Below are positions 40,427-51,200 of a stretch of 64,000 bases of DNA, piece after piece. A program made the position numbers and the translations under genes. Every line of letters starts with the position of its first letter. Positions within the stretch are counted from its first letter, which is position 1. This stretch comes from Sulfurovum riftiae (GTDB lineage: Bacteria > Campylobacterota > Campylobacteria > Campylobacterales > Sulfurovaceae). The stretch spans positions 62,001 through 126,000 of the forward strand of contig NZ_LNKT01000067.1 in the NCBI RefSeq assembly GCF_001595645.1, in the 5' to 3' direction. The notes under the pieces are model-generated. The model ran no database searches. It was not told where the DNA came from and saw only the letters and a program-made list of their open reading frames with translations.

Positions 40427-41579
40427 TGAAAAAAGAAGCCTTTTTCGTTTTTTAACGATCTATCTACTCTCCACTTTTATCCTCTTTTCAGTCGGTAGTG
40501 CAATTTTTTATACCCTTGAAAAACACCACCTTCTTGACAGGCAGAGAGAAGCTATGGAACATGAAGGAGAAAAAATACAGCATCAACTCATCCGTCTGCA
40601 CAGCACATTTGAAACGAGACTGCCCATCCACGTGAAAGAAACCTGCAAGATCGCTCTGCTCGATAAAGAGCGCAACCCTGTTTTTTCAAATTTCACTCCT
40701 CCGCAGAATATTGATTTTACACAGGCGTATCAACTTATTAACGGGCATATACTCTATATCAAACCTGTCGACCCATACTATTTAGGTGTTGCCTACCTTC
40801 TCCTTCAGACAGCGATAAACCAGACAGACATAGAAGAGCTGCAGAAAATGATACTTCTTTTTATGCTGGGAGCCGGGCTCTTTTTCCTGATATTGGGCTA
40901 TTTTCTGGGTCGCCTCTTTATCGCTCCTATGCGGGAGTCGATCGAAACCATGAACCGTTTCATTCAAGATACGACCCATGAGCTCAACACACCTGTCAGT
41001 ACCATTCTGGCAAACCTTGAGCTTATCCAAACCCTGCACCAATGCAGTGCAAAAGAGGAGATGCAGCGTATCGAGATCGCTTCCAAGACACTAAGCCGTA
41101 TTTATGACGACTTGACCTATCTGAAGCTCAATCATCAGCATCATCGCAGTATTCAGGCTATTGACCTTTCCGCTCTTGTTAAAGAGAGACTGGCGTACTT
41201 CTCTGCAGCCCTCGAAGCCAAAAAGATTGCACTCCATACCGCTGTTGAACCTGACGTAGTGCTTCCTATGGATCAGGATGATGCCATACGTCTCCTTGAC
41301 AATCTCATCTCCAATGCAATCAAGTACAACCAAAGCGGCGGTACGATGGAGGTACGTCTGAACCGGGAACACTTCAGCATCAAAGACAGCGGTATCGGCA
41401 TTGCCAAAGAGGAACTTGCAACGATACATGAGCGCTTCAAACGTGCCAACAGCAGCGAAGGCGGATTTGGCATAGGACTGGATATCGTTTATCAGGTCGT
41501 GGCGTATTATCATTTTAAAATTGTGATAAACTCACAGATCAATCAGGGTACGGAGGTTACCATCATATGGCAAAAATAG
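40416..41579 (+). CDS. Sensor histidine kinase
   Basis: 387 aa; TTG start inside the end of the regulator gene. Membrane segment 1 (about 9-31) and segment 2 (about 145-167) enclose a periplasmic sensor of about 110 residues of no known family (one Cys, ETCKIALLDKERNP). The H-box is FIQDTTHELNTPVSTIL (about 184-200; His190). The ATPase domain has LLDNLISNAIKYN (N box), IKDSGIGIA (G1) and GGFGIGLDIVYQV (G2). It overlaps the next gene, a haem protein, by 13 bp, suggesting the kinase signal relates to redox state. Confidence 0.9.
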   Translation: MFRSEKRSLFRFLTIYLLSTFILFSVGSAIFYTLEKHHLLDRQREAMEHEGEKIQHQLIRLHSTFETRLPIHVKETCKIALLDKERNPVFSNFTPPQNIDFTQAYQLINGHILYIKPVDPYYLGVAYLLLQTAINQTDIEELQKMILLFMLGAGLFFLILGYFLGRLFIAPMRESIETMNRFIQDTTHELNTPVSTILANLELIQTLHQCSAKEEMQRIEIASKTLSRIYDDLTYLKLNHQHHRSIQAIDLSALVKERLAYFSAALEAKKIALHTAVEPDVVLPMDQDDAIRLLDNLISNAIKYNQSGGTMEVRLNREHFSIKDSGIGIAKEELATIHERFKRANSSEGGFGIGLDIVYQVVAYYHFKIVINSQINQGTEVTIIWQK

Positions 41580-41938
41580 TATTCATATTTTTAGCGGTAT
41601 TTTTTATTCTATGGGGAGAGGAACATACTGTCGAAACTTCTTTGCAAAAAGAGTGCCTACAGTGCCACATACAGCAAAAGATCCCTTCCGAACGGATCTA
41701 CCGCCGATATCTGATAAAATACTCCTCCAAAGCGCTCATCAGAGAAAAGATCTTTACCTACCTGAAAGCCCCTACTGTCGAAGCTTCTATCATGCCCTCC
41801 CCGTTTTTTAAAAAGTTTCCTCTCAAAAAGAAGTCGGAACTGGATGATGCAGCATTGAAACAGCTTGTCAATGCCTATATTGAACATTTTGATATTGATG
41901 GCAAGATCTATATCGTACCGGAAAAATCGGCCGAATAA
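41567..41938 (+). CDS. Small c-type cytochrome co-encoded with the two-component system
   Basis: 123 aa. Signal peptide 1-17 (FFILWGEE), then one haem site KECLQCHIQQ (about 28-37). A Met in IMPSPFFKKF (about 75) could be the sixth ligand. Small charged domain, no match to a named family. The ATG lies within the kinase gene (13-bp overlap), so it is translated with it. It could be an electron-transfer partner or the sensory input of the kinase; both are inference. Confidence 0.7.
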   Translation: MAKIVFIFLAVFFILWGEEHTVETSLQKECLQCHIQQKIPSERIYRRYLIKYSSKALIREKIFTYLKAPTVEASIMPSPFFKKFPLKKKSELDDAALKQLVNAYIEHFDIDGKIYIVPEKSAE

Positions 41939-41957
41939 ATATCAGTTGTTTAATTTC

Positions 41958-42680
41958 TTATTTTTGGGGATATTCCGGATGGCAATAGAAGTGCCCCAGT
42001 GCATCCGGTATGGAACAGCACCCTTCTGCAATACCCATATTTTTCAAGCCTTTGTCAAATGCCCAGTAGTGACTATAGCTTCCTTCCCTCAAAAACTCAA
42101 AAACGGTCAATACATCAGAAGCATTGGCAGTCTCTGCATATGAAATATAGGTATTGAGATCATCGATATCTACCACTTCCACCATACATCCGACTTCAAG
42201 CGCATCTTTTTGAGACTGTATACCTTTGCTATAGAGCAAGTCATACAGGTACTGGACATTGTCGACCGGGTATTTGCCGCTCCCAATCCCTTCAATACTG
42301 TAGGGAACATCCGTATCGGGATATTGTGTCATATTGAGATCATATTTGATCGCCATCTGATTGACCGCTTCAATATGTTTTGTTTCGGCATTGTTTGCAA
42401 TCTTCTGAAGCTGGCTAACGGGTTGAATCAGATAGATATCGAGGTAAACATCGTGTGCCAGGCCTTCTTCACTGTACATATAGGTTAAAGCATCTTTCAA
42501 CTCCTGTGTCAGTATCGACAGGGGAGCATTGATAGCATCTATAACATTTGCAGGCAACTGTACACCCTCTTCAGCGCCAGAGCCGCCGTCATCATTACCG
42601 GAGCTGCCTGTACTGCCGCTTTCACATGCTGCAAAAAGCATTGCCATCACCACAGTACCTGCCAAAAAACTTTTTTTCAT
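41958..42680 (-). CDS. DUF2202 family lipoprotein, ferritin-like
   Basis: 240 aa. Lipobox MLFAAC at 14-19 and a Gly/Ser linker rich in Asp to about residue 40. The DUF2202 domain is then recognised by LTQELKDALTYMYSEEGLAH (about 57-76), KIANNAETKHIEAVNQM (about 92-108), and a late LREGSYSHYWAFDKGL. Conserved Glu and His positions form a ferritin-like di-iron four-helix pattern. The end GCCSIPDALGHFYCHPEY has extra Cys/His. Outer-membrane or periplasmic. Function not established. Convergent with the cytochrome gene; AAGGAG precedes the ATG. Confidence 0.75.
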   Translation of the reverse strand: MKKSFLAGTVVMAMLFAACESGSTGSSGNDDGGSGAEEGVQLPANVIDAINAPLSILTQELKDALTYMYSEEGLAHDVYLDIYLIQPVSQLQKIANNAETKHIEAVNQMAIKYDLNMTQYPDTDVPYSIEGIGSGKYPVDNVQYLYDLLYSKGIQSQKDALEVGCMVEVVDIDDLNTYISYAETANASDVLTVFEFLREGSYSHYWAFDKGLKNMGIAEGCCSIPDALGHFYCHPEYPQK

Positions 42681-42830
42681 ATCGTATACTCCTTTAGGTT
42701 ATTTTTATTACTACATCAGGTAAATACTAACATTGGCGTATGAACTAAATATGAATTATTTTGACCGATACACTGCCCTCATTTTTATTGCATTTTTTTC
42801 TTTATGCATTCAGATAAAGATTGCCGGTCA

Positions 42831-43544
42831 TTAGATCATAGTGATTTTTTCCGGAACTGGGTGTGAAACTACTTTTCTATCTTCGATAGTCAATATTCTG
42901 TCGCATAAAGGAAGCATCGCCTCATCGTGTGTTACCATGATGACCGCCACATCCTGGTCGGTCGCGATCTTTTTGAGCATTTTTACGACATCGACCGAAC
43001 GTTTACTGTCAAGTGCGGCAGTCGGTTCATCCGCCAGAATGATCTGCGGCCTGTTCGCCAGTGCACGGGCAATGGCGACCCGCTGGTTCTGCCCTCCGGA
43101 GAGTTCCGAAGACATTGCGTGTGCTTTGTCGGCTATCTCGAAATACTCCAGCAGTTCCATAGCTGTTTTCTTTGCCTCTTTTTCGGAAACGCCATTGGTC
43201 TGGGGTACCAGTGTCACATTTTCGATCACATTGAGAAAAGGGATGAGATAGTGTGCCTGAAAGATAAACCCTATCTTCTCCCGACGTATCTTTCTGGTCT
43301 CTTTGGTCAGCCATTTATCAGCATAGACTTTTTCATCACCGAGCCAAATGGTACCGCTTGTCGGCTCTTCGACACATCCTATCATCATCAGCAGTGTGGT
43401 CTTTCCTGCTCCGCTTGGTGCCACCAATGCGACCAGTTCACCTTTGTTGACCTGAAATGATGCACCGTCGATGACTTCGACAAGGCTTTCTCCCTTTCCG
43501 AAATGCTTCACAAGGTTTTCTGCTTTGATCGCCTGTTTTCCCAT
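42831..43544 (-). CDS. ABC exporter ATP-binding protein (DevA/LolD type)
   Basis: 237 aa. Walker A APSGAGKTT (about 42-50), Q-loop FQAHYLIPF, signature LSGGQNQRVAIARAL (about 147-161), Walker B IILADEPTAAL and the H-loop MVTHDEAM. This is the MacB/LolD/DevA subgroup that works with FtsX-type permeases and a periplasmic adaptor. It is last of four minus-strand genes forming a complete tripartite exporter. One base separates it from the permease gene. Substrate unknown. Confidence 0.9.
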   Translation of the reverse strand: MGKQAIKAENLVKHFGKGESLVEVIDGASFQVNKGELVALVAPSGAGKTTLLMMIGCVEEPTSGTIWLGDEKVYADKWLTKETRKIRREKIGFIFQAHYLIPFLNVIENVTLVPQTNGVSEKEAKKTAMELLEYFEIADKAHAMSSELSGGQNQRVAIARALANRPQIILADEPTAALDSKRSVDVVKMLKKIATDQDVAVIMVTHDEAMLPLCDRILTIEDRKVVSHPVPEKITMI

Positions 43545-43545
43545 T

Positions 43546-44691
43546 TTAACCTCCTATGGCAGATGAGGGGTCTGCCTTGACCACTTTTCTGATACCGATG
43601 AGTGATGCCAGTATGGAGGCGATGATCACGACAATGAACAGCATCCATGCATCGGGGATCTCCAGTACCACCCGCTTGGGGAATTTCTCATAAATAAGAT
43701 GGGAAAAGAGATTGGCAAAGAGAAAAGCCAGAAAACCAAGCAGCAGTGTCTCCTGTGCGATCATTTTGATGATCATGCTGTTGGGAATACCGATAAGCTT
43801 CATAATAGCGATCTCTTTCATCTTCTCGAGGGTCATTGTATAGATGATCAATGCAATGATGATCGTTGAAACGATGATCAGAATACCCGTGAACATGCCT
43901 ATCTGTTTGGAAGCCTTTTCAACCAGATTCTTGGTCAGTATCCATTTCTGTTCTGCTGCTGTATAGACACTTTTGTATTTGAAGCGTTTGATCTCTTTGG
44001 CAACAGCATTCACATCATAACCGGGTTTCACTTTTGCTACGACCGTATTGACCATGCGTGCTTCACTGTTTTTGATCCCGCGCACCCTGTCATTCCTGAT
44101 ACGGTTGTTGGAGTAGGAGAACTGCAGCTCCTGTGCATCTTTCAATGAGATATACACCAGCGGGTCGCCGCCGGAAGAGACCGTGCCGTGCGTCACACCG
44201 ACCACTTTATAGTCATGACGAAGCAGAGGGATCGTATCACCGGGTTTAAAACCTGTCGTATCCGTGACCACGATCTCATAATGGACCTTTTCCAGACCAC
44301 GTCCCTGTATGATACGTTCCGGATTGATAGGGTCCACAGTCCCCAGAGGGTCAAAGCCCACGGCTACCACACGCACCGGTCTGGGTGTTTTGGGGAGTTG
44401 TATGTTCTGAAAGGTCAGCGCTTCGGCATTTTGTATGCCGTCTATGACCCGCAGAGTATCTCTAAAATCTTCGTGAATACGGGAGGCTTCGGCAAAAGGG
44501 CCGAGTGTATCTTCCTGCACCACCCAGAGGTCGGCATCGATATCGTCAAGCAGCACCTCTGCATCGACGATCATGCCTCTGTAGACCCCGATCATGATGA
44601 GAACGATCCCCAGCAGCATACCCACTCCCATAGCTGTGACAAGAAATTTGCCAAGGGTATGCTTTACATCTTTTTGTGCCAGATTGATCAT
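43546..44691 (-). CDS. FtsX/DevC-type ABC permease
   Basis: 381 aa. Membrane segment 1 (about 20-42), a periplasmic domain of about 220 residues (MacB-like core, DADLWVVQEDTLGPFAE), then three segments (about 266-290, 309-335, 348-370) of the FtsX domain with LEKMKEIAIMKLIG in the coupling helix. It uses ATP hydrolysis mechanically rather than forming a pore for the substrate. Its start overlaps the adaptor stop by 4 bp. Confidence 0.88.
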   Translation of the reverse strand: MINLAQKDVKHTLGKFLVTAMGVGMLLGIVLIMIGVYRGMIVDAEVLLDDIDADLWVVQEDTLGPFAEASRIHEDFRDTLRVIDGIQNAEALTFQNIQLPKTPRPVRVVAVGFDPLGTVDPINPERIIQGRGLEKVHYEIVVTDTTGFKPGDTIPLLRHDYKVVGVTHGTVSSGGDPLVYISLKDAQELQFSYSNNRIRNDRVRGIKNSEARMVNTVVAKVKPGYDVNAVAKEIKRFKYKSVYTAAEQKWILTKNLVEKASKQIGMFTGILIIVSTIIIALIIYTMTLEKMKEIAIMKLIGIPNSMIIKMIAQETLLLGFLAFLFANLFSHLIYEKFPKRVVLEIPDAWMLFIVVIIASILASLIGIRKVVKADPSSAIGG

Positions 44692-45830
44692 AGGTGTACA
44701 GACATCCCTTCTTTCAATGCTTTTTCCTTTGCCGAACCGATCAAAATGACTGTATTTTCATCGATCCCGGAAAGTGCAACAGAGGTCTTGTCCCGTGCCA
44801 GTACTTTGACTTTTTCAAAATGTGCTTTTCCATTTCGTTCCACCCATACACCCGGTATAAGTTTTTGGTAAACCACTGCATTTGCAGGTACTTTCAGAAT
44901 ATTTTTCAGCCTGCTTGTCACCAGATGTACTTCAGCCTGTTCATTGATGGAAAATGGTTTTGGCAGTGTCTTAAATGCCACATCAACTATCTTTTCAAGT
45001 GTCACCCTGTCTGACTGAGGCTCGATGCGTTTGACTATCCCCTTATAGCTTCTGTATGGTTGGGAACGTAAAACGATTGTTGCTTCCTGCCCTGTCCTGA
45101 CCGATCCGCCGAGTCTTTCATCAATGTAGGCTTTGACCCAAACCGTTTCAGGATCTACAATTCTCAAAATGGGCTGTGTAGGAAGAACACTCTGCTCTGC
45201 TTCAGCTTCCCTTGAAATAATATAACCGTCTACCGGTGCATAGATCATATAGCGTGAAAGTTTCTCTTTGAGGGCTTCTACATTTTTTTTCGCACGGGCT
45301 ATCTCGATCCCGGCAGCTTCTATACGTGCGTTGGTCGCCTTCATCTGTGCCTTTATAACATCAAGGTCTGCTTTGGTTTTATCATATTCCGCTTTGGAGG
45401 CAAAAGCCTGTTTCTGCAGTCGTTCATACCGTTTGAATGTGATCAGTGCCAACGTTTTCTGAGCCTTCAGGCTTTTTAACTCTTCTGTGGATGCATCACG
45501 CTCCAATGAGGCTTTTTGTACCGAGATCTCTGCCTCTTCGAGCAGTTTTGGCAAATCTACGGGATCCACCTTTACCAACAGATCACCTTTTTTAACCCAG
45601 TGCCCCTCATCACTCATTATCTGCAGGATCTTTCCGCCGGTCTGTGCATTGATAATATAGATATTATTTGCATCCACATTTCCCACACCGAAGACTTGTG
45701 TGTCCATATCCCCACGCTTGGGAAGCACTGTTTTGTATGTTGTTTTGGGAATATAAATCTTTTGGTAGAAAAGCATACTTCCTGCCGCTATGGCAAGCAG
45801 GATCAATCCATATTTTACAGCTCTTGTCAT
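44688..45830 (-). CDS. HlyD/DevB-type periplasmic adaptor of the ABC exporter
   Basis: 380 aa. N-terminal anchor (about 7-23), lipoyl half-motif GGKILQIMSDEGHWVKKGD (about 65-83), a coiled-coil hairpin (about 95-195), second half-motif SRYMIYAPVDGYI and beta-barrel domain (VWVKAYIDERLGGSVRTGQE). Links the FtsX permease to the TolC channel. One base overlap with the upstream TolC gene shows tight coupling. Confidence 0.88.
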   Translation of the reverse strand: MTRAVKYGLILLAIAAGSMLFYQKIYIPKTTYKTVLPKRGDMDTQVFGVGNVDANNIYIINAQTGGKILQIMSDEGHWVKKGDLLVKVDPVDLPKLLEEAEISVQKASLERDASTEELKSLKAQKTLALITFKRYERLQKQAFASKAEYDKTKADLDVIKAQMKATNARIEAAGIEIARAKKNVEALKEKLSRYMIYAPVDGYIISREAEAEQSVLPTQPILRIVDPETVWVKAYIDERLGGSVRTGQEATIVLRSQPYRSYKGIVKRIEPQSDRVTLEKIVDVAFKTLPKPFSINEQAEVHLVTSRLKNILKVPANAVVYQKLIPGVWVERNGKAHFEKVKVLARDKTSVALSGIDENTVILIGSAKEKALKEGMSVHL

Positions 45831-47104
45831 TATATTTTTCCTTTCAGGTAATCGATGCGGTCAAAAGCAAGACTTCTGGAATAGTAGGCTTCAAGCAGTC
45901 CGAGTTTTGCGTTCAGCACCAGAGTGCTACTGTCCAGAAGCTCAATGTAGGTTGCCAGGCCCTCTTTGTAGCGTGCTTCCAACACTCTTCTTGTCTTTTG
46001 CGCAGACACAAGCTGTGCTTTTTTCGCTTTGATCGTCTTTTCATAACGCCTGATATCTATGATCAGTGCACTCAGCTCTTCTTTGAGTGCCAATGCCGTA
46101 GAAGCACTCTGTTCCTGTGCGATCTGATAGCCTATCTTCGCCTGCTGCTCCTGTGCGGTCAGTCTGCCGCCATGGTAGAGAGGGATGTTGTAGCTGACAC
46201 CCACATAGTCCGAATCGTATGCATTCAGCGTGTCGAACCTGTTGTGGAAAGCCACCAGGTCCACAGAACCGAAATGTGCTGCTTCACTTGCATGATGCAG
46301 CAGTTTGTTCTTGCTGACCGCCCGTCTGTCCATCCTCATTCTGTAATTGTTCTCCAGCACTTCCCGCTCTAAATTTTTAGTTGACCCCATATGCTTTTTC
46401 AGTGTGTCCGACTGAAGTTTGAGACTGTTTTGCAAAGGCACACCCATATAGAGGGAAAGCGATACTTTCGCTTTCTCAAAAGTCGCTTTTGCAATGGCAA
46501 GATTATTTTCAGCCACATACACGGAAGAGAGAAACCTGCTGGCATCGGCATGGGTTTTCAATCCCTGCTTTACCAAAGCTTTTGACTGTGCATAAAAGGC
46601 TTTTTTGGTCTCCAAGTCTTTTTCTCTGACCGCTATCGCTTCTTTTTGTACCACCAGCAGTTCATACAGCGATTTCACTTTGTAGGCAAGCAGTGCCTTG
46701 ACCTCTTCAAGCGAGAGTCTGGAGATATCTTCATCTATTTTGGAAGCGCCGACCAGAGAAGCGGTCTTCGAGAAATCCCAAACCTTCTGATGCACCGCTA
46801 CCCCTGCATTCCAGGACGATTCATTGACCGTATGGAACACTCCATTGACGGGAAGGGCGAATGTCTGTGTCGGGGCATAGGTAGCCGAAAGGTCTATCTG
46901 GGGCAGATAGTCGGCATAAGCAGCATTGTATCCCTGCTCCGCCTGTTGTATGCGCAGCATGAATGTTTTGACATCCGGGTGGTGTGCCAGTGTTTTGCCT
47001 ATGGCTGTTTGCAGTGTTAACGTTTGGGCCTGCAGGGTCTGTATACCCATAAGAGCAAGAAACCACAGGTTTCTTCTTAACTGTTTTTGTATCATATGTT
47101 TCAA
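45830..47104 (-). CDS. TolC-family outer membrane channel of the ABC exporter
   Basis: 424 aa with a signal peptide ending in LQAQ. Two repeats of the outer membrane efflux protein fold: TLQTAIGKTLAHHPDVK (about 30-46) and, in the second half, ISYNIPLYHGG-like (VGVSYNIPLYHGGRL, about 303-317), with long helices such as RRVLEARYKEGLATYIELLD. I take the TTG at 47104, which has AAAGGA eight bases upstream; the ATG at 47095 lacks one. Confidence 0.85.
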   Translation of the reverse strand: MKHMIQKQLRRNLWFLALMGIQTLQAQTLTLQTAIGKTLAHHPDVKTFMLRIQQAEQGYNAAYADYLPQIDLSATYAPTQTFALPVNGVFHTVNESSWNAGVAVHQKVWDFSKTASLVGASKIDEDISRLSLEEVKALLAYKVKSLYELLVVQKEAIAVREKDLETKKAFYAQSKALVKQGLKTHADASRFLSSVYVAENNLAIAKATFEKAKVSLSLYMGVPLQNSLKLQSDTLKKHMGSTKNLEREVLENNYRMRMDRRAVSKNKLLHHASEAAHFGSVDLVAFHNRFDTLNAYDSDYVGVSYNIPLYHGGRLTAQEQQAKIGYQIAQEQSASTALALKEELSALIIDIRRYEKTIKAKKAQLVSAQKTRRVLEARYKEGLATYIELLDSSTLVLNAKLGLLEAYYSRSLAFDRIDYLKGKI

Positions 47105-47169
47105 ACACTCATTCCTTTGGTACGTCTGGTGGAACTATAGCAGTAAGATGTGAACCACTTGTGAATTTT

Positions 47170-47496
47170 CTATCTGTCACCGCTGCCTCTTTCAGCGAGT
47201 CGCTTTACGAATGCCTCGCTGATCGTTTCAGCCTGCACCAGTCCTTCAAGGAATATCTCTCCGTCAAGAACCAAAGTAGGGTCTTTTGTGATACCTTTTT
47301 CAACTGCCTTGAGCGTATCATATTCATAGGTGAAGTGTACACGCAATGGCAAATACCTGATCGCACAGCTCAGCCGTTTGGAGAACTTTGCCGTCGATAT
47401 TCTGTCTCCGTACAACACGGCATGTAAGAGAGGGTAGCGGGTCTGTCCGTCATTGAGTATCTCACCCTCTGACATGGTATGACAGGCATTATTCAT
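47170..47496 (-). CDS. Thioredoxin-like-fold protein without CxxC
   Basis: 108 aa from an ATG at 47496; starts at 47475 or 47526 are possible because of several ATGs in a GATGAT-rich stretch. LLHAVLYGDRISTAKFSKRL then GITKDPTLVLDGEIFLEGLV (about 70-90) follow the beta-alpha-beta and cis-Pro pattern of small thioredoxin_3-like proteins. The active-site CxxC position reads DRIS, so no disulfide chemistry is expected. It is the last gene of the RND operon and overlaps the DUF4395 gene. Role unknown. Confidence 0.5.
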   Translation of the reverse strand: MNNACHTMSEGEILNDGQTRYPLLHAVLYGDRISTAKFSKRLSCAIRYLPLRVHFTYEYDTLKAVEKGITKDPTLVLDGEIFLEGLVQAETISEAFVKRLAERGSGDR

Positions 47497-48235
47497 CATC
47501 ATCTTCATCATCATTGAAGAAGGCATCCTCTTGCGCTTTCTCTTTGGCTTTTTTTATGGCATCGAGTTCTGCCTGACTCATCATCAGGATCTTCATCTTC
47601 TTGACCAGCATCGTTCTGTCAGGCAGCTTGGTAAAATAGGCAAAAATACCGTACCCCATCGCTATCACAGTCACGATCAAAATCACCTTTTGTGCCGGAG
47701 AAAAGGTCTGTATCGGCTCTTTGACCTTCATTTCGCAGACACCTCCCGGACAGTACCGGGGGTCTTTTCTTTTGATCCATCCGAAGATCTTGCACCCCAG
47801 ACAGATGGAGAATGCCGCTTCGAAAAAAAGCAGTGCCATACAGATGAGACAGACCAGGACTTTAATGGGATTGGGCTGAAAATCAATGACCAGATAGTAG
47901 AACATCGGCCAGGCCAGCACAAAGCCCAGTGCCCAGGCAAAACGCTTTTGTGAAGCACCGACATACTCAGGTGTCTGGTTCTGTACGAAAAAGCGTCCCA
48001 GCATCAGACTGGGCGCATATCGCGGCTGTATGACCCTCATGGTGAAATCGATCGCAAAAAAGGTTACAAAGTACTTTGAAAATACAGCCGTACCGAGCAT
48101 GATCCCGTTCATCAGTCCCAGAAAAGCACCTACGAACAAAATAGCCGCCGCGGCACGTGCCTCTCTTTCATTCAATACCCGCACTTCATAGCCGGGTACT
48201 TTCTCCCCGTACTCAAAAAATGTTTTCCAATGCAT
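47489..48235 (-). CDS. DUF4395 family membrane protein
   Basis: 248 aa, start MHWKTFFEYG with AGGAGG upstream. VRVLNEREARAAAAILFVGA (about 19-38) opens the DUF4395 domain, with about four membrane segments between 31 and 152 and one at about 184-205. CLGCKIFGW (about 146-154) and RYCPGGVC (about 161-168) provide four cysteines facing one side, a possible metal or disulfide site. The C-terminus ends in a run of Asp and Glu. Starts 1 base after the RND transporter stop. Function unknown. Confidence 0.7.
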   Translation of the reverse strand: MHWKTFFEYGEKVPGYEVRVLNEREARAAAAILFVGAFLGLMNGIMLGTAVFSKYFVTFFAIDFTMRVIQPRYAPSLMLGRFFVQNQTPEYVGASQKRFAWALGFVLAWPMFYYLVIDFQPNPIKVLVCLICMALLFFEAAFSICLGCKIFGWIKRKDPRYCPGGVCEMKVKEPIQTFSPAQKVILIVTVIAMGYGIFAYFTKLPDRTMLVKKMKILMMSQAELDAIKKAKEKAQEDAFFNDDEDDDE

Positions 48236-48236
48236 T

Positions 48237-51200
48237 CTATTTCCTCCTGTCAAAACCATAAGCGAACATAGGAAGATACACCAGTGTCAGAAAAGAACCG
48301 ACGATCATTCCCCCTATGGCAACATCTGCCAGGGGGGAAAGACGTTCAAGCCCGACAGCCTGTTCCAGCGCAATAGGGATCATCCCTGCGATGGTACCGA
48401 ATGTTGTCATCATCACAGGCCGGAATCTGATACGAATGCTTTCCATGGCACTTTCGAAAGGAGACTCCTTTTCACGGTATTTACGATAAAAATCCGCCAC
48501 GATAATACTGTTGTTGATCACAATACCAAAAAGAAGCAGGAGACCGACCATACTCGGCATAGAGCTTGGTTTTCCGAAAAAGAGCATACCCCATGCCGCT
48601 CCGATCATCGTAAGCGGAAGAATGAAGATCATCATGAGCGCCAGTGTGATCGAACGGAAGATAATGATCATCAACAGCGTATCGAGCACCACACCGATAG
48701 CGATAGCCTTGAGGATCCGATGCATACTGTCGTTGATCTCGACGATATCACCTTCCTGAAGGAGTTCATAGCCTGTGGTATCGAGTGTTTCAAGGCGTTT
48801 GTTCGCATCGGCAGTGATCTGGGATACAGGGCGGGTTGAACGGTACGCACCCACATCGATGCTGTAGAGCATTTTATTTCTTTCTATTTTGGCTTCGGTC
48901 AGTTCGTGATCGATCTTTGCAAGCGCGGACAAAGGGATCACCCCGTGTGCCGTATGCAGAGGGAACATCTTCAGACTTTCGATATTTTGGGAAAAGTTGC
49001 CGTCAAGGTAGACCCTGACATTTTGTGTACTCATGGAGCTCAGACTTCCCTCCACAGAGACGATCTGTCCTTTTACCGGAAGCTGCGAAGCAATACCCAT
49101 AGGTGTCAACCCGTAGCTGAGTGCTTTGTTCACGTCAATTTTCACATTGGCTTCCGAAAAATCATTTTTCCAGCTTGTCGACATACTGGTCAGGCCCTGA
49201 ATATCTGCAATTTTCCGACTTACTTTATCTGCTATTTCCGGCAGCTCTTTGTAGTCGCTCGAACGCAAACGTATATCAAGCGGCGCCTTGATGGAAGAGA
49301 GTGCCGTAGCACCGAAATCGAAAACATCGACACTTTTCAGGCCTTTTAGTTTGTGCAGTTCATCGCGTAATTCCTCTTCTATTTCCCAAATGGTCTTTTT
49401 CCGCTCAAAACGGTTGACATAATTAATGGTGATCGTTGCTTCGCTCGGAAGGTTTCCGCTTCCCAGGGAAAGTACACCGGCTTCACTTCCGAAAGCGACA
49501 GAGCTCATCTTGACCTCTTTTTGTTTTTCAAGCCAGTCCAGGAACGGTGTCAGCTCTTTTGTGGCTTCCTCTACCGTGGCATTGGAGCTGAACTTCAGAT
49601 GGATCTTCACGATACCCGTATCCATAGGAGGCATCACATCACGGCCGATAATAGGCATGATATTCTTGACACTCAGGGCAAGCATCACCAAAATACCGAC
49701 GATCAGTATGAGTTTACGCAGGAAGGAACGTTTACCGTTGGAAAAACGCAGGATCCCTACATACGGTACGATAAGCCTGCCTATCGTATTGGTATAAAAT
49801 CTGTCGAACATCAGCTCCACACGGTTCTTTTCCGTTACCCCGTTACGGTACAGAAAGCGTGCGATATGCGGGATGAATGTCACTGAAAGAATGTAGGAGA
49901 TCGCCAATGCGATCAGCAGCGTACTGATAAGCGGACGGAAAATGTGTTCAGGAAAACCGCCGACGAACATAAGAGGAAAGAGGATGACCGTGGTGGAAAG
50001 CGTTCCTGCAAAGTCGGGCAAAAGCACCTCTTTGGTTCCTTTAATGACCGCATCATCAGGTGCTTCACCCAATTTACTGATATGCCGCTCGATATTTTCA
50101 ATGATGACGACCGCATCATCGATGAGCAGTCCCAGCGAGAGAATGATGGCCGTATACACAACGATGTTCAACTCGCCCCCAAAGAGCAAAATGACCGATA
50201 TCGTACCAAAAAAGACCGCAGGAATGGAAAGTCCCACCGCGATGACTGCACGGAAATTCCCCAAAAAGAACATCAGTACGATCAGCGTATAGATGATTGC
50301 ATCTCTCAGTGCTTCAAGCATATTGTCATTGGATGTTTCAATAAGGTCATGCTGCGTATCAGAAATCTGAAAATCAATATTGCTGTACTGCTTTTTGAGT
50401 TTTTCCATTTCTGCCCTGGCCGTATTGCTCACGTCAAGGACAGAACCTCCCGGAGCACGCTGCACAGCAAGCGCGATCCCCTCTTTTCCGTTGCCGATAT
50501 AGCCTGAAAAGCGTTTTTCATGCCCCCATTCCACACGGGCGATATCACCCAGATGAAGATTGGGTTTGACAGGAAGCGCCTTGATCTGTTCTATCTGGTT
50601 TTTCTCACCGTAAAAAGTGAGTGTGAAAAAGCCTTCTTTGCCTTTGGTAAATCCCAAAGGTACATCTTTGTTGATCGCGGCAATGGTCTTGGTAAGCGTA
50701 TCGAGATTGACTTGATACTGCGCCGCTTTAATGGGATCGATATAAATATTGATCGCGCTTTTGAACCCGCCAAAGACTTCCACGTTTCCTATTTCCGGAT
50801 TGCTGAGCAGATAAGGTTTTATGAAAGAATCCGCGATCTTTCGCACTTCGGAAAGAGAAAGGTCTTTGATCTTTGGAGTGAGGGTGATGATGTCTACCGG
50901 CAGTGTGAATGCTCCTGTCGTATAGACTGAAGGAGATGCGTTCGCTGGCAGTCTTCCTTTGACGATAGAGAGGGCATTGCTCACATCTACCGCAGCGGCA
51001 TTGAGCCCTTTGTCATATTCGAATTCTGCTTTGACGATGGAAAAGTTTGCCATATTGGTAGAGCTGATATCACGAATGAGTGAGAGTCTTGCCACCTCTT
51101 CCTCAATAGGTTTGGAGACCACGTTCGTCACTACCTGGGCAGTTGCCCCCGGCATTTTGGTAACGATAATGACCGTAGGACGCTCCACATCGGGAAAAAG

